In this document: positions 1 to 8,637 of the stretch, piece by piece
Position numbering within the stretch: position 1 is the stretch's first letter
Layout of the letters: every line of letters begins with the position of its first letter
Source: Magnetococcales bacterium
Lineage (GTDB): Bacteria > Pseudomonadota > Magnetococcia > Magnetococcales > JADFXB01
Length of the DNA: 37,734 nucleotides
NCBI GenBank assembly: GCA_015233935.1
Contig: JADFXB010000025.1
Span: 1-37,734 of the forward strand
Direction: 5' to 3'
The notes under the pieces: generated by a model
Told to the model about the DNA's origin: nothing
Databases searched by the model: none
The model's input: the letters and a program-made list of their open reading frames with translations, nothing else
Position numbers and translations under genes: made by a program

Positions 1-115
1 TGGCATTTTGGGCATGCAACCATTTGACGAACAAACGGGAGCCATCCATGCGCACGGGTTCTTGTTTGGGGCCAGGGGTTGGCGGGGTGGTTGGGGGCGG
101 GGAGGGTGATGTCAT
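1..115 (-). CDS. Hypothetical protein, N-terminal part only (runs off the left edge)
   Basis: Reading leftward from an ATG at 115, the frame stays open to the window edge for 38 codons. It begins with a Pro/Thr/Ser-rich stretch (about residues 1-17) and continues into a more ordinary sequence with MDGSRLFVKWLHAQNA at residues 23-38. A GGGAAA stretch about 10 nt before the ATG could be the ribosome binding site. The proline-rich start followed by a globular-looking segment suggests a real gene with a flexible N-terminal tail. I do not recognise the family, and the C-terminal part is outside the window. Confidence is moderate because only 115 bases are visible. Confidence 0.45.
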   Translation of the reverse strand, partial: MTSPSPPPTTPPTPGPKQEPVRMDGSRLFVKWLHAQNA

Positions 116-279
116 GAAGCCGTTTCCCATATTTCGCGCTGCGGGTAATGCCAAGCCACGGCAGCTTTCATGGGCCAGTGGGATCGGCTGCAAACGTCGT
201 CAAAGGTTGATGTTGTCGGAAAAAGAGCAAGTTATGTTGATTCTCGCGTTGGAAAGACTAGAATAGAATCCACGAATTG

Positions 280-463
280 TCAATAAGATAGCAACGGTCT
301 TGGGGAGCAACAGGACATAAAAAAAGCCCAATCCAGGGTATGGTCGGGCTTGCTTTTCGGTTGCTGTTTCTTTTTGTTGGGAATGATCTGCTGTTTGATG
401 TGGGTGACCACCCTTGCCATGGGATTGGGGCGTTTGGGGGGCGGTGGTTTGCTTTTGGTGTCC
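280..463 (-). CDS. Possible small basic Pro/Lys-rich protein (doubtful)
   Basis: An ATG at 463 is preceded by AAGGAACC and opens a 60-residue frame whose first 40 residues are rich in Lys, Pro and Gln (for example KPPPPKRPNP near the start). No domain is recognised. Against it: a terminator-like hairpin with seven T on this strand (318-351) lies inside the last third of the frame, so the frame may be fortuitous or the transcript may usually end before the stop codon. It has no close neighbour that would place it in an operon. Kept as a low-confidence candidate. Confidence 0.2.
318..351 (-). terminator. Intrinsic terminator-like hairpin
   Basis: On the minus strand AAGCCC (351-346) pairs with GGGCTT (329-324), with partial further pairing inside the loop, and is followed by a run of seven T. 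On the plus strand the same hairpin is followed by only four T. It would stop leftward transcription ahead of the gene cut by the left window edge. Confidence 0.5.
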
Positions 464-1012
464 ATGGAGGTTCCTTGGTTGTTGAGGGTAGAGGAAAACC
501 CCCTGTATATCACACCAGAGGGAGAGTTTCACTTCCTCTTTTTCTAAGGTTTGATTTTTCTGGGAGTAAACAATTTGATGTAAAACATCTTGTGTGTGAT
601 CCAAGGGGGTGCAGTATGGTTGCAAAGAGGATTATCAATCTTGTAGGGTTTCCTATGGTGTTGTGGGAAGGGTATTCATTGAACCCCCATCCATAATTGG
701 AAAAGGTTGATGGCTCATGGTGACCAACTGAGAGTAGGTTCGTCTCCAAAGATCAATGTTTCCATTCCAGCACGGATCTCCTTAGCACTCTTCCCTCTGT
801 TGATCTGGACTTGCCCATAAGGGCAAGGCGTTCCCCTTATCCTGATTTCTCTAAAAGGTTTTGTAATGCGTTTTTCGACTTGGCAGGCACGACGCAAATC
901 AAATTATTGAGATGATTTACTTTATTAATTATCCCAAGGTTGATTATTATCCCCATGTTGGCTAGCATGCAGTCTATGAATCACTCTTTCTGCCTCTACC
1001 AAGGGATAGCTC
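464..1012. other. Non-coding stretch before creD
   Basis: No frame here looks like a protein gene. A 7-bp perfect hairpin (CTTGCCC-ATAA-GGGCAAG, 810-827) stands near its middle without a T-run on either side. The last 120 bases are AT-rich and probably hold the creD promoter, but I could not assign -35 and -10 boxes with confidence. Confidence 0.4.
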
Positions 1013-2344
1013 ATGCTTCGCCCATCCATGGATCGTACCCTGCACCGTTTGTTGGCCATTGGTCTGTTGACCTTTTTGTTGCTCATTCCCCAATCTCTGG
1101 TGCAGGAGTTGATCGGGGAAAGGGAGGCGCGCAAGGGGGAGGCGGCGAGGGAGTTGCAAGGATCCTGGGGGGGAGATCAGGTGGTGCAAGGGCCGGTCTT
1201 GACCATACCCTTCATCCACCAGGTGCGACATAAAGATGAAAAAACCAACGAAATTCGCATTCTGGAACAGCGGGAGTTCGCCCACTTTCTCCCCGACCGC
1301 CTGAACGTCACCAGTCAAATGCAACCCGAATTGCGCTATCGGGGTATCTTTCAATTTATCCTTTATCAAGCCTCCCTGCGCCTGGAAGGGGTGTTTTCCC
1401 CTATTCACCTGACCGCACCCGGCTACCAGGTCAAAGATATCCTCTGGCAGGAAGCCTTTCTCACCCTGGGCGTCACCCACCCCAAAGGTTTGCGCAAAGG
1501 GGTGACCGCCCTGTGGAACCAAAAATCCATCCAGGCAGAACCAGGATCCCGCATCGGGGAACTCCTATCCTCCGGCATCACCATCCCCCTGGCCACAGTC
1601 CAACAAGGAGGGAACTTTTCCATCTCCCTGGAGTTGAACGGCACCAACGGCATCTCCTTTGCCCCAGTGGGACGGGAAAATACGGTCAACCTCTCCTCAC
1701 CCTGGCCCTCACCCAATTTTAACGGTGAATTTTTACCCGTCAGTCGGCAAATCGATGACAAAGGCTTCTCCGCCTCCTGGCAGGTGTTGCACCTCAACCG
1801 CAACTATCCCCAGGAATGGGTGGGCAACCGCTACTCCCTGCACAATGCCCTGTTCGGTGTCAACCTGCTGCAAACCGTGGACAACTACCAGCAATCCACC
1901 CGCGCCGTCAAATATGCCATGATGTTTATCATCACCACCTTCGTGGCCTTTTTCCTGGTGGAACTGTTGCATAACCGGCGACTCCATCCCCTGCAATATG
2001 TGCTGGTGGGCATGGCTCTGGTGTTGTTCTACACCCTGTTGGTGGCCATCTCGGAACACAGCACCTTCGATATCGCCTACGGGGTAGCCGCCCTGGCCGT
2101 CACCCTGCTCATCGGCGGCTATGCCAAAGCCGTCCTGGCAAGCAGTCGTCTGGCACTCGTCCTTGTCGGGCTGCTAACGGGCCTCTATCTCTCCCTCTAT
2201 TTTATCCTTCAATTGGAAAAATATGCCCTGCTCACCGGCACCCTGGAATTGTTCCTGCTCCTGTCCGCCGTCATGTACCTCACCCGCAAAATTGACTGGT
2301 TTGACGGTGGAGGAATGAAAGATCCACAGGATAAATTGTCCTAG
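1013..2344 (+). CDS. creD: CreD-like inner membrane protein
   Basis: The 443-residue protein has the CreD family layout: one N-terminal membrane helix (about residues 12-30) followed by the family's conserved stretch with GSWGG and GPVLTIPF near residues 50-67, a long extracytoplasmic beta-rich region (about 70-300), and a block of five or six membrane helices (about 305-425). The start at 1013 follows AAGGGA at good spacing; a second in-frame ATG lies five codons later. In enterobacteria creD belongs to the CreBC regulon and affects envelope integrity and beta-lactam tolerance; its biochemical role is unknown. No creB or creC gene is next to it here, so regulation by CreBC is not indicated. 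Family assignment is firm. Confidence 0.9.
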   Translation: MLRPSMDRTLHRLLAIGLLTFLLLIPQSLVQELIGEREARKGEAARELQGSWGGDQVVQGPVLTIPFIHQVRHKDEKTNEIRILEQREFAHFLPDRLNVTSQMQPELRYRGIFQFILYQASLRLEGVFSPIHLTAPGYQVKDILWQEAFLTLGVTHPKGLRKGVTALWNQKSIQAEPGSRIGELLSSGITIPLATVQQGGNFSISLELNGTNGISFAPVGRENTVNLSSPWPSPNFNGEFLPVSRQIDDKGFSASWQVLHLNRNYPQEWVGNRYSLHNALFGVNLLQTVDNYQQSTRAVKYAMMFIITTFVAFFLVELLHNRRLHPLQYVLVGMALVLFYTLLVAISEHSTFDIAYGVAALAVTLLIGGYAKAVLASSRLALVLVGLLTGLYLSLYFILQLEKYALLTGTLELFLLLSAVMYLTRKIDWFDGGGMKDPQDKLS

Positions 2345-2706
2345 TATTTTCCTTGGCTTGGATGACAGAAACAGGGTAACCATCCCCCCACCTGCAGCCT
2401 CTGTCTTTTCTGAGGCGGAAGGGTCACATCGACCCCTGCTTCCCGGATTGTTCCGTCGCTAATCTGGCCGCAAGGAAACCACCGGACAACAAAACTTCGA
2501 CTCATCCAGTTGTGGATAAGTGGCTTCTAACTAGCTTCCAGATGATACAGTAATTGCATGCGTTGTGTGCAAAATGTTATAAGGATGCTATGTTGTTTTA
2601 GCTCAAGGGTGACCACGCGTTTAAAACCACCCTGGGTAACTTTGAACTTATAGTTAAATATTGATGTTTGCCTACTCTTTAAACAACATGGAAAAAAGGA
2701 ACTTCG
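2345..2706. other. Intergenic region between creD and the chemotaxis gene
   Basis: About 360 bases without a convincing gene. It holds a weak 5-bp hairpin (GCCTC 2397-2401 with GAGGC 2412-2416, no T-run) shortly after creD, a single consensus DnaA box at 2511-2519, and AT-rich sequence before the next gene with a TATAGT hexamer at 2649-2654 but no matching -35 box. Confidence 0.4.
2511..2519 (-). promoter_or_regulatory. Single consensus DnaA box
   Basis: TGTGGATAA is the exact reverse complement of the consensus TTATCCACA. It is isolated: I see no second consensus box within a few hundred bases, so it is more likely a titration or regulatory site, or chance, than a replication origin. Confidence 0.35.
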
Positions 2707-4107
2707 ATGGAAATACCACAGCATTCTTCTGATATTATCGAAGTGATCCAGCGTTTGAGCCATGAAATCGATGGTATTGGCATACAAATTGTCGATATAG
2801 CGGAAAATGTGGCGGAGGTGAGCGGAAAGGTGGCGGAACAGGCCAATATGCTGGATGAATTCCGGGATCGTATGAATGCCCTTTCCCTAAGCAATCAAAA
2901 TATTAAATCGGTCGTGCAGGTCACCTTGCAGGCAACGGACAAGGCGGTGGCAGAAACCGAAACCTCCCAGAAACGTCTTGCCCAGTCGGTGGTCAACATT
3001 CAAGGGCTGGTCAGCCAAGTGGCAGAGGGGCGTACTTTGCTGGATGGTTTTCAAAAGGCGTTGGACGAAGTATCCAAGGTGGTGCGTACCATCGACAACA
3101 TTGCCAAACAAACCAACCTGTTGGCCCTCAATGCCTCCATCATTGCCTCCAAAGCGGGAGATGCGGGTAAGGGCTTCGCCGTGGTAGCCGCTGAGGTTAA
3201 ATCGCTGGCGCAGGAGACTACCCAATCCACCGAGCGTATCGAAGACTCGGTGGCCGCTTTGCGTTCCCAGGCCGACTTATTGCGTAATCAAACTGAGACC
3301 AGTGCCCAATGCGCCCAAGGTGTGGGCAGTGATGCCGAGGCCATCGGTGGCGTCATCGAGACCATTGGTCAAATGATTCGGGAAGTGGGTTCTGAGGCGG
3401 CCCGTATTACTGGCGAAGCAGACGAAATCAACAATCACTGCGATCAATTGGGCGGCATTATTCAAAGTGCATCCCAAGGTGTCCACGCCTCCTCAAACCA
3501 TCTGGAGGGAGCCAGTGCCAATTTAAAGAAATTATTGTCCGCTGGAGAACGGTTGATTGCCATCACCATCAATTCACCGGTGGCCACCAGCAACACCCCT
3601 TTTGTCCACCAGTGTCTCTCCATTGCTCAACAGATCAACACGATTTTTGCGAGTGGGGCCAAAGAGGGGGCCTTCCAGGAAAAAGATTTCTTCCTGCAGG
3701 ATTATGCTTCCATTCCCGATTCCGACCCTGCCCAATTCGCCACACCCTACTTGAGTTTTACCGATCAGGCCATCCAACCCATTCTGGATGAAGCCCTCAA
3801 GTTTCATGAAAATGTGGTCTTTTGTTGTATTCTGGATCGCAAGGGCTATCTGCCGACCCACAACAGCAAATATTCCCATTCCCAAGGGAAGGATCCGGTT
3901 TGGAACAATGCCAACTGTCGTAACCGGCGTTTTTTTAACGACCGGGTGGGCTTGGCGGCTGCCAACAACACCGAACCCTTTTTAGTGCAAACCTACCGTC
4001 GGGATATGGGTGGCGGAAAAAAGGTACTGATGATGGATGTCTCCGCCCCCATCATGATCAATGGTCGTCATTGGGGAGCTGTCAGGCTGGCCTTTAAACC
4101 AACATAA
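2707..4107 (+). CDS. Soluble methyl-accepting chemotaxis-type protein with a C-terminal sensor-like domain
   Basis: This 466-residue protein has no membrane segment. The first 130 residues are predicted helical or coiled-coil. Residues 125-190 contain the chemoreceptor signalling hairpin, with [14 protein letters not shown] followed by [15 protein letters not shown]. The C-terminal part (about 310-466) resembles the PAS/Cache-like tail of some cytoplasmic receptors, with [11 protein letters not shown] and [12 protein letters not shown]. It presumably signals to CheA from the cytoplasm. At the hairpin tip the Glu equivalent to Tsr E385 is Ile146, and the Arg equivalent to R388 is Lys149; both are contact residues in classical receptors, so coupling may differ. 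AAGGA about 6 nt before the ATG supports the start. No other che gene is in the window. Confidence 0.85.
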   Translation: MEIPQHSSDIIEVIQRLSHEIDGIGIQIVDIAENVAEVSGKVAEQANMLDEFRDRMNALSLSNQNIKSVVQVTLQATDKAVAETETSQKRLAQSVVNIQGLVSQVAEGRTLLDGFQKALDEVSKVVRTIDNIAKQTNLLALNASIIASKAGDAGKGFAVVAAEVKSLAQETTQSTERIEDSVAALRSQADLLRNQTETSAQCAQGVGSDAEAIGGVIETIGQMIREVGSEAARITGEADEINNHCDQLGGIIQSASQGVHASSNHLEGASANLKKLLSAGERLIAITINSPVATSNTPFVHQCLSIAQQINTIFASGAKEGAFQEKDFFLQDYASIPDSDPAQFATPYLSFTDQAIQPILDEALKFHENVVFCCILDRKGYLPTHNSKYSHSQGKDPVWNNANCRNRRFFNDRVGLAAANNTEPFLVQTYRRDMGGGKKVLMMDVSAPIMINGRHWGAVRLAFKPT

Positions 4108-4111
4108 GCCG

Positions 4112-4147
4112 CCCCCTCTCCCGATGTTCTTTCATCGGGAGAGGGGG
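4112..4147. terminator. Bidirectional hairpin between convergent genes
   Basis: A perfect 15-bp stem (CCCCCTCTCCCGATG, 4112-4126, with its complement 4133-4147) closes a six-base loop TTCTTT. It sits between the stop of the chemotaxis gene (4107) and the stop of yidC (4186). There is no strong T-run on either strand, so it may work through stability or as a barrier to 3' exonucleases. Confidence 0.65.
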
Positions 4148-4185
4148 GGAAATGTTTAGGTGATCGGGGGATGGAAAAGGCCGGA

Positions 4186-5838
4186 TTAGGCCTTTTTGTA
4201 CTTCTTATGGATGTGCAACTGCTGGGCGATGGAGAGAATGTTGTTGACCAGCCAGTAGAGAACCAAGCCCGACGGGAAGGTAAGAAACATGAAGGTGAAG
4301 ACAATGGGCAAAAACTGCATCACCTTGGCCTGAACCGGGTCCGCCGGAGTGGGGTTGAGTTTGGTCTGATAATACATGGAAACACCCATCACCAGGGGCA
4401 GGATATAATAAGGATCCATCTCCGACAAATCCTGAATCCAGCCCGCCAACGGCGCGTGGCGCATTTCGATGGAGAGATACAAAATTTTGTACAGGGCAAA
4501 AAAGACAGGAATCTGGATCAACATGGGCAAACAACCGCCCAACGGATTGACCTTATTCTCCTGATACAGGCGCATCATCTCCTGATTCATCAACTGCTTG
4601 TCGTGGCCATAGTTTTTACGCAGCTCTTCCACCTTGGGCTGCAATTGTTTCATCTCCTCCATGGAACGATAGCTCTTGTCCGCCAGAGGGAAGAACAAAA
4701 CCTTCACCACAAGGGTCAACAAGGTGATGGCCACCCCATAGTTGCCAATGATGGAATAGAAAAAGAGCAACAACTCCATCAACGGCACCGCCAGGAAGTG
4801 GAACCAGCCATAATCGATGGAACGCTCCAACCCCAATTTGAGAGATTCCAAAATCTCCAACGCCTTGGGTCCGATATACCACTGCTCCACCGATTCATAC
4901 TGACCATTGGCGGCCACCGCAATTTGCTGGCTCACTGCGCCAATGCGATGGGTGGGGGCGTCATAGTCGAAATAATATTTGTAGGAGATCTGGCCGTCAC
5001 TATGGGGAATCATGGCTGCCAGGAAATATTTGTCGCTAAAGCCCGCCCATCCCTTCTTGGCGTTCTGACTCACTTCCTTGGCTTTGATATCGTCATAAGG
5101 CAGTTGCAGGCGGTTGTCATCCAGGAAGGCGGTGGGGCCTTGGAAATCGTACATATCCCCTTCCACCTTGGGAGGAATGCGCAACAACTGCTGGAAGCGA
5201 TACAGTGGGGTGGGCTGGCTGGCTGTATTCACCACCCGGTCCCGTACCGTAATCAAATAGCTGCCCTTGGCCACCACAAAGGATTTTTCAAAGGTCAAGC
5301 CCGCCTTGTTGTCCCACACCAGGCGAATACCGTTTTCCCCATCCTTGCCTTGAAAGTCTGCTTGTTGCCACAAGGTTTCCCGGTTGGGAACCACAATACC
5401 TGGCAAGCTGATGAAGCCACTTTCACCCACAAAGAAGTTTTCCCCCGCCTCCTGCATGAAGACCACCGGTTTGCCATCGGCACCCAGGTGATCTTTGTAC
5501 TGAAGAAAGCGCAGGCCGGTCAAACGACCGCCCAGGGTGTTGACTTTGCCTTCCACCACCCCGTTGGCAAAGGTCACCACCTTGCTGTTTTCATTCTTGG
5601 GGGTGACAGGCGGACCGGCAGGGGCCGCAACTGGGGCTGCCACCGGGGCTGCCGGGCTGGCCGGTGCATTGGCCAAGGAAGGCGGATTGCCGCCAGGGGC
5701 CGCTTGGTTGATCGTGCTGCTTTGGGTTTGCTCCACAGCAGCCTCTTCTTCCGGTGGGAAAAAGACACTCAAATAAACCTGGTAGAGCATAATCACCAGG
5801 AAGGAGAGGATCAGGGCGAGGGTTGTGCGCTGCTCCAT
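4186..5838 (-). CDS. yidC: YidC membrane protein insertase
   Basis: The 550-residue protein is a standard Gram-negative YidC (E. coli 548). It has an N-terminal membrane helix (residues 7-27), a Pro/Ala-rich linker (about 35-80), the large periplasmic beta-sandwich domain (about 85-335), and the five-helix insertase core from about 350 with the hydrophilic coiled hairpin around 385-430 and GGCLPMLIQIPVFFALY near 440. It inserts proteins into the inner membrane alone or with SecYEG. It lies 25 bases downstream of yidD in the conserved order rpmH-rnpA-yidD-yidC. The mnmE gene that often follows is absent; a hairpin and the convergent chemotaxis gene come next. Confidence 0.97.
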   Translation of the reverse strand: MEQRTTLALILSFLVIMLYQVYLSVFFPPEEEAAVEQTQSSTINQAAPGGNPPSLANAPASPAAPVAAPVAAPAGPPVTPKNENSKVVTFANGVVEGKVNTLGGRLTGLRFLQYKDHLGADGKPVVFMQEAGENFFVGESGFISLPGIVVPNRETLWQQADFQGKDGENGIRLVWDNKAGLTFEKSFVVAKGSYLITVRDRVVNTASQPTPLYRFQQLLRIPPKVEGDMYDFQGPTAFLDDNRLQLPYDDIKAKEVSQNAKKGWAGFSDKYFLAAMIPHSDGQISYKYYFDYDAPTHRIGAVSQQIAVAANGQYESVEQWYIGPKALEILESLKLGLERSIDYGWFHFLAVPLMELLLFFYSIIGNYGVAITLLTLVVKVLFFPLADKSYRSMEEMKQLQPKVEELRKNYGHDKQLMNQEMMRLYQENKVNPLGGCLPMLIQIPVFFALYKILYLSIEMRHAPLAGWIQDLSEMDPYYILPLVMGVSMYYQTKLNPTPADPVQAKVMQFLPIVFTFMFLTFPSGLVLYWLVNNILSIAQQLHIHKKYKKA

Positions 5839-5863
5839 GAAACCACCAAATCAAGGCAAGAGA

Positions 5864-6073
5864 TCAAGGGACCGGGTCGATTCCCCCCGGATGGAAGGGA
5901 TGGCATCGCAGAATGCGCGACAAGGCCAGATAGACTCCTTTAACCGCTCCATAACGCTCGATGGCCGTGATGGCATAGCTGGAGCAGCTTGGATAAAAAC
6001 GGCAACTGCTGGGCAATATGGGCGAAATCAGCAACTGATAGGCTCGTATCGGCCAAATCAACAGCCGCCTCAT
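5864..6073 (-). CDS. yidD: YidD membrane protein insertion efficiency factor
   Basis: A 69-residue protein from the ATG at 6073. It has the family core: a hydrophobic amphipathic N-terminus ([17 protein letters not shown]), the Cys-containing [11 protein letters not shown], and CHPFHPGG near the end. YidD is a small peripheral inner-membrane protein that helps YidC-dependent insertion. GGGGA about 7 nt before the ATG supports this start; an in-frame TTG at 6100 is an alternative. A 17-codon frame beginning at ATG 6123 stops in an ATGA overlap with the yidD start and could couple its translation to upstream ribosomes. Confidence 0.93.
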   Translation of the reverse strand: MRRLLIWPIRAYQLLISPILPSSCRFYPSCSSYAITAIERYGAVKGVYLALSRILRCHPFHPGGIDPVP

Positions 6074-6133
6074 GAGCGTCCCCGCAAAGCCATCATCCAA
6101 GAAGTGGCGTTGACCTTGCTCATGGCTTTCTCT

Positions 6134-6715
6134 TTAAAGATTCCCAGCGGGGAGGTCAGAAGGGGATGAGATGCCACCACGGTTTGCCTTGCCCTTTTGA
6201 CTGAACTGGAACAGCCGTTCCAGTTCGGACTGCAACGCCTGATTGCTCTGGCTGCCAGCCATGGGCTTGGCAATGACCACATACTCCCGCTGTTGCGGCC
6301 AATGCTGAACGGTTTGCCGGAAATATTCCCGAACCAACCGCTTTATCCGGTTGCGGGCGACCGCATTGCCTACCTTGCGACTGACTGTCAATCCAACCCG
6401 ACAAGCGGGCGCGGCGTTCCAGTAAACCACAAAATAAGGTCCACCATATTTTCTGCCCTGGGAGAGTACCTTGCGAAACTCGCCACTGACCAGCAGCCTG
6501 GCCTCTTTGCCAAAGGTGGACCGGCAGGCAACCGGTGCGGACTGAACTACGGGATCAGCCGTTTGCGACCCTTGGCGCGTCTGCGGGCCAATACTTTGCG
6601 ACCGTCGGGGGTGCTCATGCGGGCGCGAAAACCGTGGGTCCGGTTGTGACGCAATACACTGGGTTGAAAGGTCTGCTTCATGGGATAACTCCCCTGTTGG
6701 GTATCTTGGGTTCAT
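6134..6715 (-). CDS. rnpA: RNase P protein component, with an N-terminal extension across rpmH
   Basis: The RnpA fold occupies about residues 66-180 of this frame, with [17 protein letters not shown], the RNR-type motif [17 protein letters not shown], and YVVIAKP. It binds the RNase P RNA for tRNA 5' maturation. The start is unusual: between the end of rpmH and the conserved FGKEARLL there is no ATG, GTG, TTG or CTG in frame, and none in the whole length of rpmH. The nearest standard start is ATG 6715, 34 bases upstream of the rpmH start (GTG codons at 6745 and 6751 are further options). RnpA would then have 193 residues with about 65 extra at the N-terminus, and rpmH would be nested in it in another frame, as described in Thermus. 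Only a weak GAAAAAG precedes ATG 6715. Confidence 0.85.
   Translation of the reverse strand: MNPRYPTGELSHEADLSTQCIASQPDPRFSRPHEHPRRSQSIGPQTRQGSQTADPVVQSAPVACRSTFGKEARLLVSGEFRKVLSQGRKYGGPYFVVYWNAAPACRVGLTVSRKVGNAVARNRIKRLVREYFRQTVQHWPQQREYVVIAKPMAGSQSNQALQSELERLFQFSQKGKANRGGISSPSDLPAGNL
6547..6681 (-). CDS. rpmH: 50S ribosomal protein L34
   Basis: A 44-residue protein with the complete L34 signature: [20 protein letters not shown] at the start and [20 protein letters not shown] toward the end. It is one of the smallest proteins of the large ribosomal subunit. AGGGGAG upstream of the ATG is a clear ribosome binding site. It lies wholly inside the open frame of rnpA but in a different reading frame; the two would be translated from the same mRNA. 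It is the first gene of the leftward rpmH-rnpA-yidD-yidC operon. Confidence 0.97.
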   Translation of the reverse strand: MKQTFQPSVLRHNRTHGFRARMSTPDGRKVLARRRAKGRKRLIP

Positions 6716-6751
6716 GACTACTTTTTCACTTCGGTTGATGACCACGACCAC

Positions 6752-7223
6752 ACCCTCTGGACAACCCCTTCCGCAGAGGCTTACCAGTGGGTCAGCAAGC
6801 TGTTATCTATGGGGACCGCCAACCGCAAACGACTATCTTAATCTAAACGACCACCAAGAATCAAGTCTGGATGGATACTCCTGGATAGGGATTTCCATGG
6901 ATTTCTTTGATGGCTTTGGATGAAATATTTATTTGTTGATTTTTCAATGTTTTATGAAAAAACCCTACCGCTGCAAGCGTGGACCGACCATTGCCTGTTG
7001 ACGGGGGGTGTGTTAAGGTGCAGCCATAATATAGGTGGAAGCAAGACGGTTCGCTGAATCCCTAGCCAGTTCCCAACCGGTCAACCCTTCCACTGCCTGC
7101 CGGATTACTTTGCCAGGATGGCCGCGCCGTTTCAACCGCAGCAACTGACTGTCTTTCTACCGTCTTCCACTTCCTGGAGGCTGTGGGGAAGCGGCTTTGC
7201 CAACCGTGATCGATGGATTGTTG
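6752..7223. other. Divergent rpmH/dnaA intergenic region
   Basis: About 470 bases between divergent operons, a usual place for a bacterial origin. It contains one AT-rich tract (about 6918-6962) that could be unwound, but no consensus DnaA box; the nearest is TTATCTATG at 6813, with three mismatches. TTGACG at 6998-7003 with CATAAT at 7025-7030 could be a dnaA promoter, although the 21-base spacing is too long. I cannot call an origin here. Confidence 0.3.
6835..6864 (-). promoter_or_regulatory. Possible sigma-70-type promoter of the rpmH operon
   Basis: On the minus strand TTGATT (6864-6859) and TAAGAT (6840-6835) are separated by 18 bases and match four of six consensus positions each. Transcription would begin near 6828, giving a leader of about 110 bases to ATG 6715 and about 145 to rpmH. 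Confidence 0.3.
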
Positions 7224-8576
7224 ATGGATACTTATTGGAACAATACCCTTGCTCGTCTGCGCGACCAACTACCCAGTCAAATCTTTGAAGCCTGGATCAA
7301 ACCCCTGCGTCCGGATGGTACCCCCAACAATGGCCTGTTGACCGTCTTCGTTGCCAACGATTTTACCGTGGAATGGGTGCAATCCCGCTATGGCAGTCTG
7401 TTGGAAGATATCCTCACCGGGGAAATGGGCCAACCGGTGCGTATCGATTTTCGCGTCGGAACCCCCGATTCCCCCCTGGCAGACGCCGATGATGATCGGG
7501 ATGAGGATACCACCACCGTCGAAGAACCCATCGTCGCCCGTGCCATCGGTGTGGAACTCACCGAGTTGGAAAGACGGTATACTTTTGAAAATTTTGTAGT
7601 AGGCTCCAGCAATCAGTTTGTCTGTGCCGCTGCCGAACGAGTGGCCGATTTTCCTGCCAAAGCCTATAATCCCCTCTTTATCTATGGTGGAACTGGTCTT
7701 GGTAAAACCCATATCCTGCACGCCATCGGCAACCAGGTGCGCCAACAGCGTCCGGATATGCGGGTACTCTACACCACCTCCGAAAAATTCATGACCCAGT
7801 TGATCAACTCCATCCGCTTCAAACGGGTCTTCGACTTCAAAGAAAATTTCCGCTCCGTGGACATGCTCATGGTGGACGATATCCAGTTTATCGCCGGCAA
7901 AGAGCGTACCCAGGAAGAGTTTTTCCATACCTTCAACGCCCTCTTTGAATCTTCCAAACAAATCATCATCACCTCCGATCAATACCCGAATGATATCAAA
8001 GATTTGGAAGATAGATTGCGCTCCCGCTTCGCCTGGGGACTGGTGGCTGATATCCAACCCCCCGAATTGGAAACCCGCATCGCCATCCTGGAAAAAAAGG
8101 CCGCCCTGGAAGGACTTCCTCTTCCCAGAGATGTGGCCTTCTTCCTGGCCAACTCCATCCAGAACAATATTCGTGAGCTGGAAGGTGCCTTGATCCGCAT
8201 TTCCGCCTACGCCTCGTTGACCGGCAAGCCTGTTTCCATGGGATTGGCCAGGGAGTGTCTGCGGGATTTATTCAAAGGGCAGGACAAACAGATTTCGGTG
8301 GAAACCATCCAGAAAACTGTGGCAGCCTATTTTAAAATTCGTCTTACCGATCTGAAATCGGAAAAACGCAACCGCATTTTCAGCCATCCCCGGCAGGTGG
8401 CCATGTATCTGTGCAAACGACTGACCGATCAATCCTATCCTGAAATCGGCCATCAGTTTGGCGGACGCGACCATACCACCGTGCTGCATGCGGTACGTAA
8501 GATTGAAGAGACAAAAAATCAAGACAACGGCCTGGGCGAGGATTTGGAAACTCTCGCCAGCATGCTGCGTCGATAG
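7224..8576 (+). CDS. dnaA: Chromosomal replication initiator DnaA
   Basis: From ATG 7224 the protein has 450 residues in the four-domain DnaA layout. Domain I (about 1-80, YWNNTLARLRDQLPSQIFEAW) mediates self-association. A short acidic linker follows (about 85-100). The AAA+ ATPase domain III has Walker A GGTGLGKT at 155-162 and Walker B LMVDDIQF at 215-222. Domain IV (about 345-450) has the DnaA-box binding helix with GGRDHTTVLHAVRKI. It opens oriC and loads helicase. In-frame TTG 7197 and GTG 7206 lie downstream of a better GGGGAAG and would add a few residues; ATG 7224 matches the usual N-terminus. First gene of dnaA-dnaN-recF-gyrB. Confidence 0.96.
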   Translation: MDTYWNNTLARLRDQLPSQIFEAWIKPLRPDGTPNNGLLTVFVANDFTVEWVQSRYGSLLEDILTGEMGQPVRIDFRVGTPDSPLADADDDRDEDTTTVEEPIVARAIGVELTELERRYTFENFVVGSSNQFVCAAAERVADFPAKAYNPLFIYGGTGLGKTHILHAIGNQVRQQRPDMRVLYTTSEKFMTQLINSIRFKRVFDFKENFRSVDMLMVDDIQFIAGKERTQEEFFHTFNALFESSKQIIITSDQYPNDIKDLEDRLRSRFAWGLVADIQPPELETRIAILEKKAALEGLPLPRDVAFFLANSIQNNIRELEGALIRISAYASLTGKPVSMGLARECLRDLFKGQDKQISVETIQKTVAAYFKIRLTDLKSEKRNRIFSHPRQVAMYLCKRLTDQSYPEIGHQFGGRDHTTVLHAVRKIEETKNQDNGLGEDLETLASMLRR

Positions 8577-8637
8577 ATATCAACCCGGACAGTCAAGAAG
8601 CTGTCCACACAAGCCATCTTTCTATGAGGTCAAACCC

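Noticed and set aside
715..897. A 60-codon leftward frame before creD
   Set aside because: No ribosome binding site, no recognised family and an ordinary chance length; it could be a transposase scrap but nothing supports that.
4171..5943. A 590-codon open frame on the plus strand opposite yidC
   Set aside because: It is the antisense shadow of yidC, with His/Gln-rich composition and no family pattern; yidC itself is unmistakable.
6752..7223. Replication origin in the rpmH-dnaA gap
   Set aside because: There is an AT-rich tract, but no consensus DnaA boxes on either strand, so position alone is not enough.
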